Positions 34,020 to 44,800 of a stretch of DNA of 64,000 nucleotides are shown piece by piece (the stretch's first letter is position 1; every line of letters starts with the position of its first letter). The notes beneath the pieces were generated by a model. That model worked only from the letters and a program-made list of their open reading frames with translations, was not told the DNA's origin and searched no databases. Location of the stretch: contig CAMZMU010000012.1 of the NCBI GenBank assembly GCA_947311845.1, forward strand, positions 5,110,192-5,174,191. The letters run 5' to 3'. The position numbers and the translations under genes are program-made. This DNA is from Poa pratensis. Taxonomy: Eukaryota > Streptophyta > Magnoliopsida > Poales > Poaceae.

Positions 34020-34787
34020 ATGACAATGGGTTTCCGCCAACGCCTCGCCGCTCTCACCGTCCCCAAGGCGCAGCGCCGCAAGGAGCTCTTGCGCTCCCGT
34101 TCCGCCAACCTCCCCAGCCGCTGGATCCACCCGGCCGTCGCCGACCTCCACGACTCCATCGACGCTCTCCTCGGGTGGACCCAGGCGCCGGCGCAGGCTG
34201 CTTGCGCGGCTTGGATCGGCGCCGGGATGGACCACCTCGGCCACCTCCTGTCCGCCCTCACCGACCTGCTCCTCCGCCACCCGCAGGTGCAGGACCCGGA
34301 GCGGCGGCGGTGCAACACGGCGGCGTCGTCGTGGACGGAGCGGCTGCTCCGCGACCTCATCCTCCTCGCCGACGCGCACGGCTGCTTCTGCGAGGTGCTC
34401 GTCTCGCTGAAGCGGCTCCTCGACGAGGCCCAGGCCGCGGTGCGCCACCTCGACGCCGCCCGCCTCGCGGCCGCGCTGCGTGTGCGACGCCGCTCCGACC
34501 ACGCTCTCTCTCGCCTCGCCTCCACGCTACGCGTCCTCTCGTACCACCGTTCTCCCTCTTCCGTGGCGGCAACGCCCGGCTCCGGCGAGGCCGCGCTGGC
34601 GGAGGCCGTCATGGCCGCCACGTGCGCCGCCGCCGCCGCGTCTGCCGCCATCTTCGCCGGGCTCGCCTCTGCCTCGGCCTCCTCTGCGTTGCGAGCATTG
34701 ACCTCGCCGACGGCTGCTTCTCCGGCGAAGGCCATGGAACGGCTGCGGAGCCTGGAGGAGTGCGTCAGGTGCACCGTGCGCTCGTGA
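34020..34787 (+). CDS. DUF241-family protein, single exon
   Basis: This intact frame of 255 residues has the pattern of plant DUF241 proteins: a basic N-terminus with RSRSANLPSRWIHPAVADL, then HDSIDALLGWTQ. Helical leucine-rich segments follow (GMDHLGHLLSALTDLLLR; RLLRDLILLADAHGCFCEVL; VSLKRLLDEAQAAVRHLD). The C-terminal 60 residues are alanine-rich and hydrophobic and could form a membrane hairpin. The family has no firmly known reaction. Introns are absent and the coding region is very GC-rich, both normal for grass members. Two ATGs (34020 and 34026) are equally possible starts. The family assignment rests on this pattern alone. Confidence 0.7.
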   Translation: MTMGFRQRLAALTVPKAQRRKELLRSRSANLPSRWIHPAVADLHDSIDALLGWTQAPAQAACAAWIGAGMDHLGHLLSALTDLLLRHPQVQDPERRRCNTAASSWTERLLRDLILLADAHGCFCEVLVSLKRLLDEAQAAVRHLDAARLAAALRVRRRSDHALSRLASTLRVLSYHRSPSSVAATPGSGEAALAEAVMAATCAAAAASAAIFAGLASASASSALRALTSPTAASPAKAMERLRSLEECVRCTVRS

Positions 34788-35528
34788 ACACGAGAATGTC
34801 GCTGCTCAATGTACTCACGCCCTGCTAACTGACCACGGGACTAGAGATCAGGACAGTGCACATTAACGTGCCTTCCATTGATCTTTCGTACTAGCATTCC
34901 TACTTGTGTACATAATGTATATAAAATCTTCAAGATGAAAGAAATGATGATATCTTAAATGTTAAGAATTTGTTTTGGTTCTGAACTAAAACCATCTCTG
35001 TTTTCTCAAAAGGGGAAAAAATACTATATCAAAAATCCTGGGTGCTAGTGCCCAGCGATTTCATTTTTCCCGTTTCAAAAAAAGGGGAAAAAAATTTGTT
35101 CATATTTTAGCAGTGTTTTCTGTCACAATTGATCGATCATGGATGCCAAGATATCATGACACCACTCTGCTATCATCTATTGAGATACGCTCTGCTAGGC
35201 ACTACGCTGCTATCAAACTGGTGCCTCGTTGGCGTTCTAGAGGATTTTCTGCTTCCAACATTCGCTGATTTGCGATGCCTACTACCACAAACTTCAGTTA
35301 GGCAGATATATAGCGAGAACCCAGTACACAGATTAGCATATTATAAGAAGACCCCACAACAAAACGAAATTACGGATAAATTCCTGAGGTGTTAGTCCTC
35401 ACACCATCGGCGCAACATCATGGCGCCTCGCCGGCTACCTCCCCGGATTCGAACAGAAATCCGTTCAGGACGAGGGTGTCAACGTTAACTCCGGTTAACC
35501 TCCAAAAAACATTTGAACACCCTCCAAG

Positions 35529-35765
35529 AAGCGCATCTGCATCCAGTGCGAGTGGCGGCTAAAATCAAAGTTTATGTTGAGAACATTATTTAGTACTGCT
35601 TCAAACCATCGCCGGCTAAAAGGTGCAAGTCTACGTCTCTTCAGTTTAGACTGCACCGTCGATGGGCACAATTTGTGTCAACGTCGATGCTGCCATCTTC
35701 GCCGCCGATCACCGGATGGGACTAGAAGCTGTGATACATGATAGTCGATGTTCGGCGAAGCTGAG
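35529..35765 (+). pseudogene. RNase-H-like (RVT_3) remnant, copy 1
   Basis: The segment ends with a frame reading CVNVDAAIFAADHRMGLEAV, then IHDSRCSAKLS. This is the start of the plant RVT_3 RNase-H-like domain, with its first catalytic D in VNVDAA. Upstream bases carry no clear frame. A copy about 85% identical lies at 39972-40208, on the other side of the serpin gene. Such domains occur in LINEs and in small host gene families; too little is left to tell which. Confidence 0.6.
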
Positions 35766-36501
35766 TGAGAAATAGCAAAACCAAAATATTGTAGTGGGGA
35801 TGGCCGATGGTGTAGCCCCTGCTCGTCCCCTGACTCTGCCCCTGTATGTTACATGAGATTTGGAGCTGCCGCGGGTCGTAGCAAGATGCACGACACTGGT
35901 TTCATGGGGTAGTTATTTTTGTTGAACCACCTTCAGCCCTATTTCTGGGGCTGATTTGCTCTTCAAAAAGCCAATCCTGTGCGATTTATATCCAAAGTCC
36001 AAAAAATGAGACCTCAGCTCATGTCGCTGCTGATCAATATAGTGATTATAGTTGTTTAAATTTTGTTTAAGTATACTTTTTATTTTGTCCCCGTGTTTGT
36101 AATAACCTAGCTAGCAGCACTTGATGAGCGTGGCCAGGAACCGAGACTGTTATGGCTGGAGGCCCCGCCAAAACTCTGTACGTGTCCCGGTGGCCAGCAT
36201 GTCTGCTGAACCTGTTTGCGTAATGGAATCAGGTGTTTCAGGTAAAAAAGAAAAGTGACTAACTTGATTCACAAAAAAATATGGTTACTAACCCTTCACA
36301 CCCTTGATGTCCTCTTTTCTTTTTTGTAAACAAGAACATGTTTGGTAAGCTTTGAGAAGGGAAATGAGAGTTTAACATCAATTCCCTATCCCATCTCAAT
36401 TACTAGCCACCCTAGATTTTTGTTAAAGTTTAACCCGTGAACTTTCCTTCCCATTCTCTTAAGTTTAATTCCATGAAAACAATTAGGGGATCATAAGTCT
36501 C

Positions 36502-36655
36502 TTTTTTTGGCGAAACACGGTACAGACGCATATTTACTTACACGTCTAAACACCAACTCTATGAACGCACACATGTATATCCTACCCTATGAGCTACTCT
36601 AAAACACTGAGCAGATGGATTCGCACTGTCGACAGAAATGTCACGCCTCACTGTT
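36502..36655 (-). repeat. Retroposon-like remnant with poly(T) lead
   Basis: CTCTTTTTTTGGCG is followed by ACGGTACAGACGCATATTTA and CTATGAACGCACACATGTAT. This resembles a widespread grass retroposon with a poly(A) tail on the minus strand. The right part decays and no target duplication is evident. Confidence 0.35.
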
Positions 36656-36891
36656 GACAGAAAAATATTTCACTACTAAATGAGAAATACAAGCATGAAA
36701 CCCAAGAAAGGAAAGAACAAACTGCAAGATCATTGCAGGTTCGTGTGCACGTGGCCACATCCGGTCGTAGCAAAGCACATGAAACAAATACATGAAGTCC
36801 AAGAAAGACTAAAAGGAAACAGAACACGAAGGCGGCGCCGTAGCCTTTGAGGAGTCCGGCCGTGTCGTACGCCGTGTACACAAACACAAGT

Positions 36892-36899
36892 TATATAAG
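36892..36899 (+). promoter_or_regulatory. TATA box of the serpin gene
   Basis: TATATAAG lies 85 bases upstream of the ATG at 36984, leaving a 5' leader of about 55 bases. This is a normal plant promoter arrangement. Confidence 0.6.
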
Positions 36900-36983
36900 T
36901 AGATATATTATCCTGATAATCGCAAAACTCCCAAACCCAAAGAACGACGGACAGAACAGAGCCATCACGAAAGGAAGTTATTC

Positions 36984-38945
36984 ATGTCAGAGAGAATTGA
37001 GATGGACGAAGCTAAGGCGCTTTCCGGCCTGGAGGCTCTCGCCTTCCGTCTCGCCGAGCGACTAGCGGCGGACGCAGCAGCAGCAGGAGACGGCGGAAAC
37101 CTCGTCTTCTCGCCGCTGTCAATCTACGCCGCGCTCGCTCTGGTGGCCGCCGGAGCACGCGGACGCACGCTGGACGATCTGCTCGCGGTCCTCGGCGCGA
37201 CATCGAGGGACGGCCTCGCCGAGTTCGTCCGCGGACTGGTGGAGCGGGCCCTCGTCGACCGGTCGTCGGCGGGTGGGCCATGTGTCATGTTCGTGTGCGG
37301 CGTGTGGCACGATAAGACGAGGAAGCTCGTGCCCGCCTACCGCGACGCCGCCGCCGAGTCATGCAAGGCGGAGACGTTTGCCGTCAACTTCCGCACAAAG
37401 GTTGGTGTATACTATGCACAAATATACCATTAGCGTCGTGTGGAAAAATTTGCATACATGCTTTCTACCGCTAAACTTAAACTTAGGAAAAACTATTATC
37501 TAACTCTTCTAGGTCCGGCTACTAGTATTGTATCAAAAATCATTTAGTTTAGCAAGGTAAAGAATATTACTCTTCATATTATCATTAGGCTTGCCATAAA
37601 TAATATTATTCATGTGTACTAGGGATAATATCAATCTTTTCTAGCTCTGGCAGCTAGTAATGTGTGATTGTTTTGGTTAATAAGGAAAAGAATAAAATTA
37701 TAGTATCATTTAGGCTTGTCATAAATACTCTCCCACTCCCATATTAATTTCGCTACCGTTTTAGGGAAATTAATAAGGGACACATGCTAGTATTATTCAT
37801 AGCATACATATTCCCCTGTTTCATATTAGTTGTCGATGATTTAGTACAAACGGAGGGAGTATTATTTACAACCCCGGCTGGGTACCAGGGATGAGTGAAG
37901 ATTATTACGATTGGGAGTTAAGAACAATATCGTTAGCTTAAGGGAAACTAATACAGTATCAAACTGTTCTAGATCCGAGTGGTTACTAGTAATGGCTAGT
38001 ACGTATGGCAATTTAATTCTCAGGCCTGATCTTTAATCGACAGATTTTTCTTTTAGAAGTAGTCATTCAAATAATCAAATTGTTTCAAACGACATCTAGC
38101 ACTTACATATTTCTCAAGATAGGGTTTTCTGTATGCAGCCAAAGAAAGCAGGGAAGCGAATCAACAAATGGGTCGCAGCAGCCACAAACAACCTCATGGA
38201 TTCAATCGTTGATTCAAGCACGGTGCCAAAACAGACGGACCTCATACTTGCTAATGCCATCTACTTCAAGGGCAAGTGGAAAGAGCCTTTCGACAAGAAG
38301 TGCACCAAAGATGACAAGTTCTATCTCCTCGACGGCAACACAAGGGACGTGCCATTCATGAGAAGCTGGAAGCGCCAGTACATAGCCTGTCGCCCAGGAT
38401 TCAAAGTGCTCGAGCTCCATTACGAGAGGGGGAAGGGGAGATCACCAGACTCGCCATCCTACTGAATGTGCGTCTTCCTGCCGGACGCGCGCGACGGCCT
38501 GTCCGGACTCATCTCCGACATAATGGGCACCCCGGGAATACTAAGTGAGCACCGGCCTAGTTCAAAGGTCATGGTCGGCGACTTCCGTCTTCCCAAGTTC
38601 AAGCTCACCTTCTCCAGGCCTACCACCAGTGTTCTTCAGGACATGGGTCTCCAGGTGGCTTTCGAGCCTGGGGAGGCCGACCTGTCTGACATGGTGGAAG
38701 AGGATGACGCCGGTAGAACACTGGCGCTCGAGCAAATATTCCACAAAGCTGTAATCGAGGTGAACGAGGAAGGTACAGAGGCAGCGGCTGTCACCGCTGT
38801 CAAGTTTTATGGTGCAGGTCCTAAGCGGCATCGGCCAACGCCCGTCGATTTCGTTGCCGACCATCCATTTGCATTCTTTGTCATCGAGCAAAAGTCTAGC
38901 GCAATTGTGTTTGCAGGGCACGTCCTCGACCCTTCAAAGTCGTAG
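36984..38945 (+). pseudogene. Serpin (serine protease inhibitor) with in-frame stop
   Basis: Exon 1 (36984-37400) has [19 protein letters not shown] and [17 protein letters not shown] phase-0 intron (37401-38138) sits where plant serpins have theirs. Exon 2 (38139-38945) has INKWVAAATNNLM, LILANAIYFKGKW and VFLPDARDGL, the hinge EEGTEAAAVTA, and DFVADHPFAFFVIE near the end. Without the stop it would be 407 codons, normal for the family. Codon 248 (38463-38465) is TGA and the same frame resumes at once, so one base change explains it. The product would stop at 247 residues, before the reactive loop. Counting from the hinge places P1-P1' at about Ala-Gly, unlike the basic P1 of many plant serpins. 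An alternative start is the ATG at 37002. Confidence 0.85.
37728..37859. mobile_element. Degenerate Stowaway-like MITE in the serpin intron
   Basis: The 132-base stretch begins CTCTCCCACTCCCATATT and ends AACGGAGGGAG. TA flanks both sides (37726-37727 and 37860-37861). The left inverted repeat has decayed, so the call is moderate. Confidence 0.55.
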
Positions 38946-39872
38946 TAACTAGACCACAATGTTTGATCTCAATGCTGATTAGTATTGGCTTATTGCGCAT
39001 ATATAGATGGAACAGAAATATATTCATTACATAACAATGATTTTGATGTTTCCTCTTATACTCTTTGTGTGGCTCCTATCTAAGCTTACCAAGAGTTAAC
39101 AAGATGATACTATGATATAGTACTAGACGAACAGGCGAGTTTCCCCTCGCCGTTTGCATAGCATTGTCGCATGGTGTGGTTGTTTCGGTAAGCATGATGG
39201 CCTCATGGGCACAGCATGCGGGTTGCCACTCAAACTCCATGATGGTTGTCAGCCTCATGACACCATGCTGCGTTTCGGGAGCTCCTACATGGTACTCTAC
39301 ATTCTACATTGTCTATTCTAGGACGTCGGCATCTACTTGCAGGAGTAGGCTCTGAAATTTTTGATCGCACAAAGGTTGTGCCTGACCGGGTTTTCTCTAG
39401 GTAAAGTCTTCTAGGCCCACATAATTGCAGAATCACAAACAGTAAATAATGTTAGCTTTGGGATCATAAGAAAATACATGATGTATATGAATCGGTGTTT
39501 GTTTCTCACCCACTCCTTATTTTCCATGTATGGTCACACGAACTTCCATAGGACGCATCTATCGTTGTGATTACAAAACAAATTGAATTTCCGTATAATG
39601 TATCCCTTCTGAATATACAGTGAGGCCTAGGTAAGCAATTATATCGCGTTACATCATTTTGCGAGATAGCGTAGAGCCTGTAAGTTCCACTAAAAAAAAT
39701 AGTGATTAGCTCGGTGCATAAAAAGACCAGCTCCAAAAGATAGCCCTACTAAACACACTTATAGAAAAACGTTGAGGCATAAATCATGGAAAATCAATAT
39801 TGTGAAAGTCAGAAAGGATATAACATAGCTAAGCGTTCAATATTCATATTTAGGCCTGAATATTACCATGTG
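38946..39872. other. Intergenic region downstream of the serpin
   Basis: It holds the serpin 3' flank, then AT-rich sequence. Short frames on both strands show no recognised motif. I see no mobile element or RNA gene. Confidence 0.5.
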
Positions 39873-39970
39873 AGTGTGTTACCCTCTCCGCTCTCCCTCG
39901 ACACGCTTATCCCCCCGTTCCCGCCACCACAACCACGACCTGCCAGCTCTCATCCCTCGCCCCGGTCCAA
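39873..39970 (+). repeat. Partial copy of the RanBPM-like 5' UTR
   Basis: The stretch from GTTACCCTCTCCG to CCTCGCCCCGGTC matches the 5' UTR at about 45852-45958, including ACCACGACCTGCCAG against ACCGCGACCTGCCGG and CATCCCTCGCCCCG in both. Identity is about 80-85% by eye. It is followed without a gap by the second RNase-H-like remnant. Confidence 0.6.
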
Positions 39971-39971
39971 C

Positions 39972-40208
39972 AAGCGCATCTGCATCTGCTGCGAGTCGCG
40001 GCTAAAATCAAAACTTATGTTGAGAACATTATTCAGTATTGCTTCAAACCATCGTCAGCTAAAAGGTGCGAGTCTACCTTGTTTTCAGTTTGCAATGCAT
40101 CGCCGATGAGTTAACTTCGTGTCAACGTCGATGCTGCCATCTTCGCCGTCGATCACCATATGGGACTAGGAGTTGTCATACAGGATCATTGATGTTCGAC
40201 GAAGCTGA
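39972..40208 (+). pseudogene. RNase-H-like (RVT_3) remnant, copy 2
   Basis: This is a diverged duplicate of 35529-35765, from AAGCGCATCTGCAT to TTCGACGAAGCTGA. The frame around VNVDAAIFAVDHHMGL is still readable but meets stops. From 40209 to 40446 I see only spacer. Confidence 0.6.
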
Positions 40209-40446
40209 CTTGCAAGGACGACATCATCTCCGGAACTAGTTGAAGCTATGCACTGACGATTACTCGAGACAAATGTGTTATGCTTGTTATCTTGGCCTCT
40301 GCTTATCTCAGTAAGATTCAACGCTCCCTCTCGGTGAAGCGAGATCGGTTGATTGTGGGCAGTGTGGTGAGCAATTCAACCTCGCGGCAGGATCTTCTAC
40401 CATTTCTTTTACATTATGATCGTAAGCATAATGTTAAAAGAAACTA

Positions 40447-40568
40447 CTCCCTCCGTCCAAAAATAAGTGTCTCAAGTTTGACAAAAAATGAATGTATCTA
40501 TACATGAAACATGTCTAGATACCTCCACTTTTGGGTAAACTTAAGACACTTATTTTGAACGGAGGGAG
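40447..40568. mobile_element. Stowaway MITE
   Basis: The 122-base element starts CTCCCTCCGTCCAAAAATAA and ends TTATTTTGAACGGAGGGAG. The terminal inverted repeats extend over about 25 bases and TA flanks both sides (40445-40446 and 40569-40570). The LTR insertion that follows hit its very end. Confidence 0.92.
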
Positions 40569-40570
40569 TA

Positions 40571-43500
40571 TGTAAGGGCCCCTCAGACCACCGGTCCGAG
40601 AAGTCCACGTTATGTAACATAGATCACGATCCCAATGATCAGTGCATCGCAATCACATAACCAACATGGTATCAAGAGTTACATCATTCAAGTCGTACAA
40701 ATTAAAGTCTTACAACACGAAGTGGTCACATGACCAAGTCTGCAAATCATCGTCGCGCAGGACGGAATTAACTAAGATACAGCGGAAGCTCTTGGCTAGC
40801 GTCGGCCCTCGCCTCCAACAGGCACAATTCCCACAAGTGCGGTTGACCGGTGACAGCTAAGCGGCGTAGTCGTCAAGATACTCCTCCTCCTCGGCGTAGG
40901 CCTCCTCGTAGAAATCTGGACGTTTGAATATCCAGGGACACAGCCGTGAGTACAACTACGTACTCGCAAAACCACCTCAAGGCTTAAGTTTTCATGGTAA
41001 TGCAATAAGACATTTTCGAAAAACTGGGATAGCTGCCATATAGTGCTATAGGGCTTAATTTTCGCAAATAATGCTGTTAGACATAGAGAATACTACATCT
41101 CTATATCTTTGTTGAAGAGAATATTTGGAGATATAGTTCTCCTTCTTGTAGGAATGGCAGAAACCATCTCCCCGTTTTGAAAACACGTTTGTAAAACTTT
41201 TTCAAAACACTAGGGTAGGGATGCCCCTTTTTCCTTTCCGGGTTCCGACTGGTTGACTCCCCGAGTCCAACCATCTTCTCCCAAAAATCCGTACCTCCCA
41301 GGTACCTTTTTGATTGCCTCCTTGCTCCTTTTGCCGAAAACCGTTTTATTTTTAAAACATAAAACTTGCCCGTACGCCTAGATCGGGGACCTTTCCAACC
41401 GTCCATGACCGCGGACACGGCTATTCAAATAGTTTTACACTCTGCAGAGGTGGTGCACTTTCACCACACCAAACGGTCATTCCGCCGTGATCAGCCACGG
41501 TCCGTCATACATCAGTATGCGGGGGGGGGGGGGGGGGGGGTTCGGATAACCTGATCAAAGCTTTTCACTATGTCGACCCTAGTACAGAGCCTCCTCTTCA
41601 GTGGGACTGAATCTCCCCGGCACCCAGCGAAGATGGCCATCGTATCGATCCGGTCTCTCCAAGCAACACTGCGCCATGACAGGAGGCCCACTGTTTGCAA
41701 CCAGCAGCGATCCAGACTCGAACTGGGTCCCGCATTTAGATAACTTGGTTCAGAGAGCCCCGCTCCCCTAAGCATTTTGAGGCGCTCCGTACTAAGATAA
41801 ACAAGTTTCCGGCTAGGCCCTACCCATGTCAGGTGGTGTGGTTGCACGGGTTAATTGTTCGGGCGGCCGCCAGGGCTGTACTTTGTTTTTCCAAAAACAT
41901 CTCCACCTCCGACTGCTCCCAGCAGCTCGGGTTTTCGTAAACTCTCCGAATGCTCCCAGCACTTCGTGTTTTCGCAAACATTTCCATTTGCTCCCAGCAA
42001 CATGGGTTTTATAAAAATTCTTTGCCGCCGATCGCTCCCAGCGACTCGGGTTTTCTTCCGAAAACATTTTATCAAATCCCGGCTCCCATCCTAGAGTTTG
42101 AGGTGAGATTATAAGGATATACTACTAGAAAATATAATCTTCTTGATAGCGCCTTCAGTAGAAGGGTTCTCAAGTAAAGTCTTTCTTTTATAAAACCTAT
42201 TATATACTAGTAGATATCCTTGGCCAAACAATATTTTGTAAAATAGTTTTGGGGTGGCAAAATGCCAAAAAGGGAATAAAACATGCATTATTTTAGTTTT
42301 GAAAACAAAAAATGTTTGTAAAAATAATAGGAGTTCAATAGGGTGTTGAGGTGGCTTGCCTTGCTCAGCAAAATGTCCCTGGCCTTGTTCTTCCTCGTAG
42401 GCGGGTTCAGCTCCCACGTACTGTTCCTCCTCTTGCGGATCTATAGTACCGGAAAAATATAAACGGAACTAACGTCACGCTAGGAAGCGGGTTGACAACA
42501 ATCTAAAGTACTTAAACAAGACAGCAAGCATTTTAATACACAAACACCCTCTGGACATAAATCTTAACACTCCTAATCACAAGCAATTAAAGACAATCAA
42601 TTAAAATAAGCCTTTTTAATAGTGGCAAAGTTACTGTTTTGAGCAAACATGCACAAGTCCTAAAATAATGCCCCAAAAATTAAATCCTTCTACCACAGTA
42701 CTCCTAGTAGTTATACCAAGCCACAGAAATTGGATTGGCATCAAAAGCTACCACCAATTGGAAGCTAAAAATCCTACAAGTGCTACTGGTCTTAAAACTA
42801 AAAGATTTAAAACTCTAGTTTTAGGAATCTCCTGCATGCAAGGTTAAATCCTATGGAAAGGTATTGTTTTTATCTTTCGGTAGAAATTGGATTCACTCAA
42901 AAAGGACATTTCTAGTTCCTGCTAAAAATAAAACACTAGAAAAGACACATTTCACCAGATTTAATGCCACGCAAAATATACTAATTATTTTTGAGCAAAG
43001 TCACTTCTGCATGTTTAGGAAAACACACCAGAGCACTACAAAATTTACCCCAATTAAACTACACTAACAGATCTACCACAAAATAATTAAACTAAACAAG
43101 CAGAATTAACCGAAACAAGAAATGGAAAAGGATCTGGAAAAAAAAATGGAGTCGGGCTGTGCTGGGCCAGATCCGGCCGTGGACTGCCCAGATCTGGGCC
43201 GTGGCGAGGCAGGCCGGCCCAACATGGCACGGCGCGCGCGCCCGCGCGTGAAAATGCTTCGCGCCGGGCGGGATTCAAACGGGGCCGTAGATCGGGAGAT
43301 CTACGGCTCTCCGTCGTCTCCCTCGACGCGGCGAGCGCGCGGACGAACCGGCGGCGGAGAAGAAGTGGTGGCGACGGGGTGCTCACCTAGGGGCGATGAA
43401 AGCGACGGCGGAGGGTTGCGGATGGTGGAGAAGGGCGAGGGAGGGACACGGCCACGGACGGCGTCAACGGAGGTGGCCGGACTCCATGGCAGCGACGGCG

Positions 43501-44677
43501 GCGTGCTCTTCGGGTCGAGGATGGAGTGGTCGTCTCCGGCGGTCTCTGGGCAAAAAGAAGAGGGGGAAGGGTTAGGCCTCGACGAGGGAAGCTCCACGAC
43601 CGAAAATGGCGGGGAATGCTAGAGTAAAACGGCGGTGCGGCTGGGTTTCGTCGGCGGCGACCTTCGGGGTGCCTCCGCCGTTCTCGAGCAGCAGCAAGCA
43701 CGGGAGCGAGCAGGGCGTCGATGGGGGAGAGAGGGGGTGTGTGTGCGGGTTCTGAGAGAGGAGTGGAGAGCAGAGGGGCACGGGGTGGGTTTTTGTGCCA
43801 GGGGCGTCTCCACGGCCCGTTCGGACCAGGGGGTCCTAGGAGAGGGGGACGGGCACAGCCATTGGCTCGAGTGGGCGGTGGAGAGGGGTGAGAGAGAGGG
43901 CTGGGTCGGGACGACGTGCTCTGGCCAGTGAGAAGGGAGGGGAGTGAGCTCCCATAGGGCCACGGTGGAAAGAGAGAGAGGTGAGTGGAGAAGAGAGGTG
44001 GTGGGGAGGATGACAGGTGGGGCCAGGGGTGGGTGCTGGTCTCCTTCTCTGTTTCCAGCAGAGGGAGCCGTTGGAGAGGTGAGTGTTTAGGTTTAGGGGT
44101 AGTTTTAGGATTTTTAGTCTAACACTAGTTAAAGCTCTACTCTCACAAACAATGGCAAACATGGTCAACACAAGTGCTGCACTCAAACATGGGAGGGGTG
44201 GCCTAAAGGAGGTGCTGCAAAGGTTTGTTGGCTAAAAAGGAGTGAAGAAAGAATTATTAAAACTAAGCACATTAAGAAAATTGACCAAATGGTCACTGTT
44301 TTGATTAGGCCCAAAAACCTAGATGGTTTTGTGCTCAGCCAAGCTTGTAAACAATCAAAGCAAGCAAGAACTGAAAGTAAAAAGTTCAAGGAACAAGTTG
44401 GTCGAGGTACATGTCAAATACCACACAAGGTTTGCTTAATCTAGGGCTCCAGATTGGCTAAGTTTTAATAAACATGAAGATCAAGGACTCTAATTTTAAA
44501 ACTAGAGAGATTATTTGAAAAGACACCAAAAGGATTCACACAACACTAGAGGTCTAAGAATCAAATTAAAACCAAGCAAGCAAGAGTGGAGTAAAAATCA
44601 AGCCAAAGTTTTTGCTAGTTTGGAAAAATTCTAGATTAACACCACAATTCTAAGTCTAGGGAAATTGGGGTGTTACA
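40571..44677 (-). mobile_element. 4.1-kb LTR element or solo LTR, LARD/Sukkula-like
   Basis: The plus strand starts TGTAAGGGCCCC and ends TTGGGGTGTTACA; the minus strand starts TGTAACACCCC. The five-base duplication gagta flanks it (40566-40570 and 44678-44682). Over 4107 bases I find no gag or pol motif and no internal repeat pair. A TTTACACTCTGCAGAGGTG segment at 41434-41452 is shared with the element at 22165-29895. A GC-rich block (43140-44080) gives long spurious frames. Giant non-coding LTRs are known from LARDs such as Sukkula in barley; that assignment is an inference. Confidence 0.65.
41521..41540. repeat. Poly(G) tract
   Basis: Twenty consecutive G bases lie inside the 4.1-kb LTR. 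The exact length may be an assembly artefact, because such tracts are hard to sequence. Confidence 0.9.
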
Positions 44678-44800
44678 GAGTAGATTAGAGGAGAAGAGCC
44701 CCGGGGAAAATGGGATGTCCAAACTTTGTTCGCGGACACGTCCAACCCGATTAGAGAAAGTTGGAAGTAGTCGCCGAATAATTCTAGCCTGGCCAACGAT

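Larger units (their letters stand above)
34788..36891. other. Intergenic region between the DUF241 and serpin genes
   Basis: No host gene is supported. It contains the RNase-H-like remnant at 35529-35765 and a poly(T)-led retroposon-like stretch near 36500. The remaining sequence is AT-rich with no visible structure. Confidence 0.5.

Noticed and set aside
43122..43963. Several long frames on both strands in the 4.1-kb LTR
   Set aside because: The block is GC-rich, the frames overlap on opposite strands, no domain is visible, and the region lies inside a non-coding LTR.
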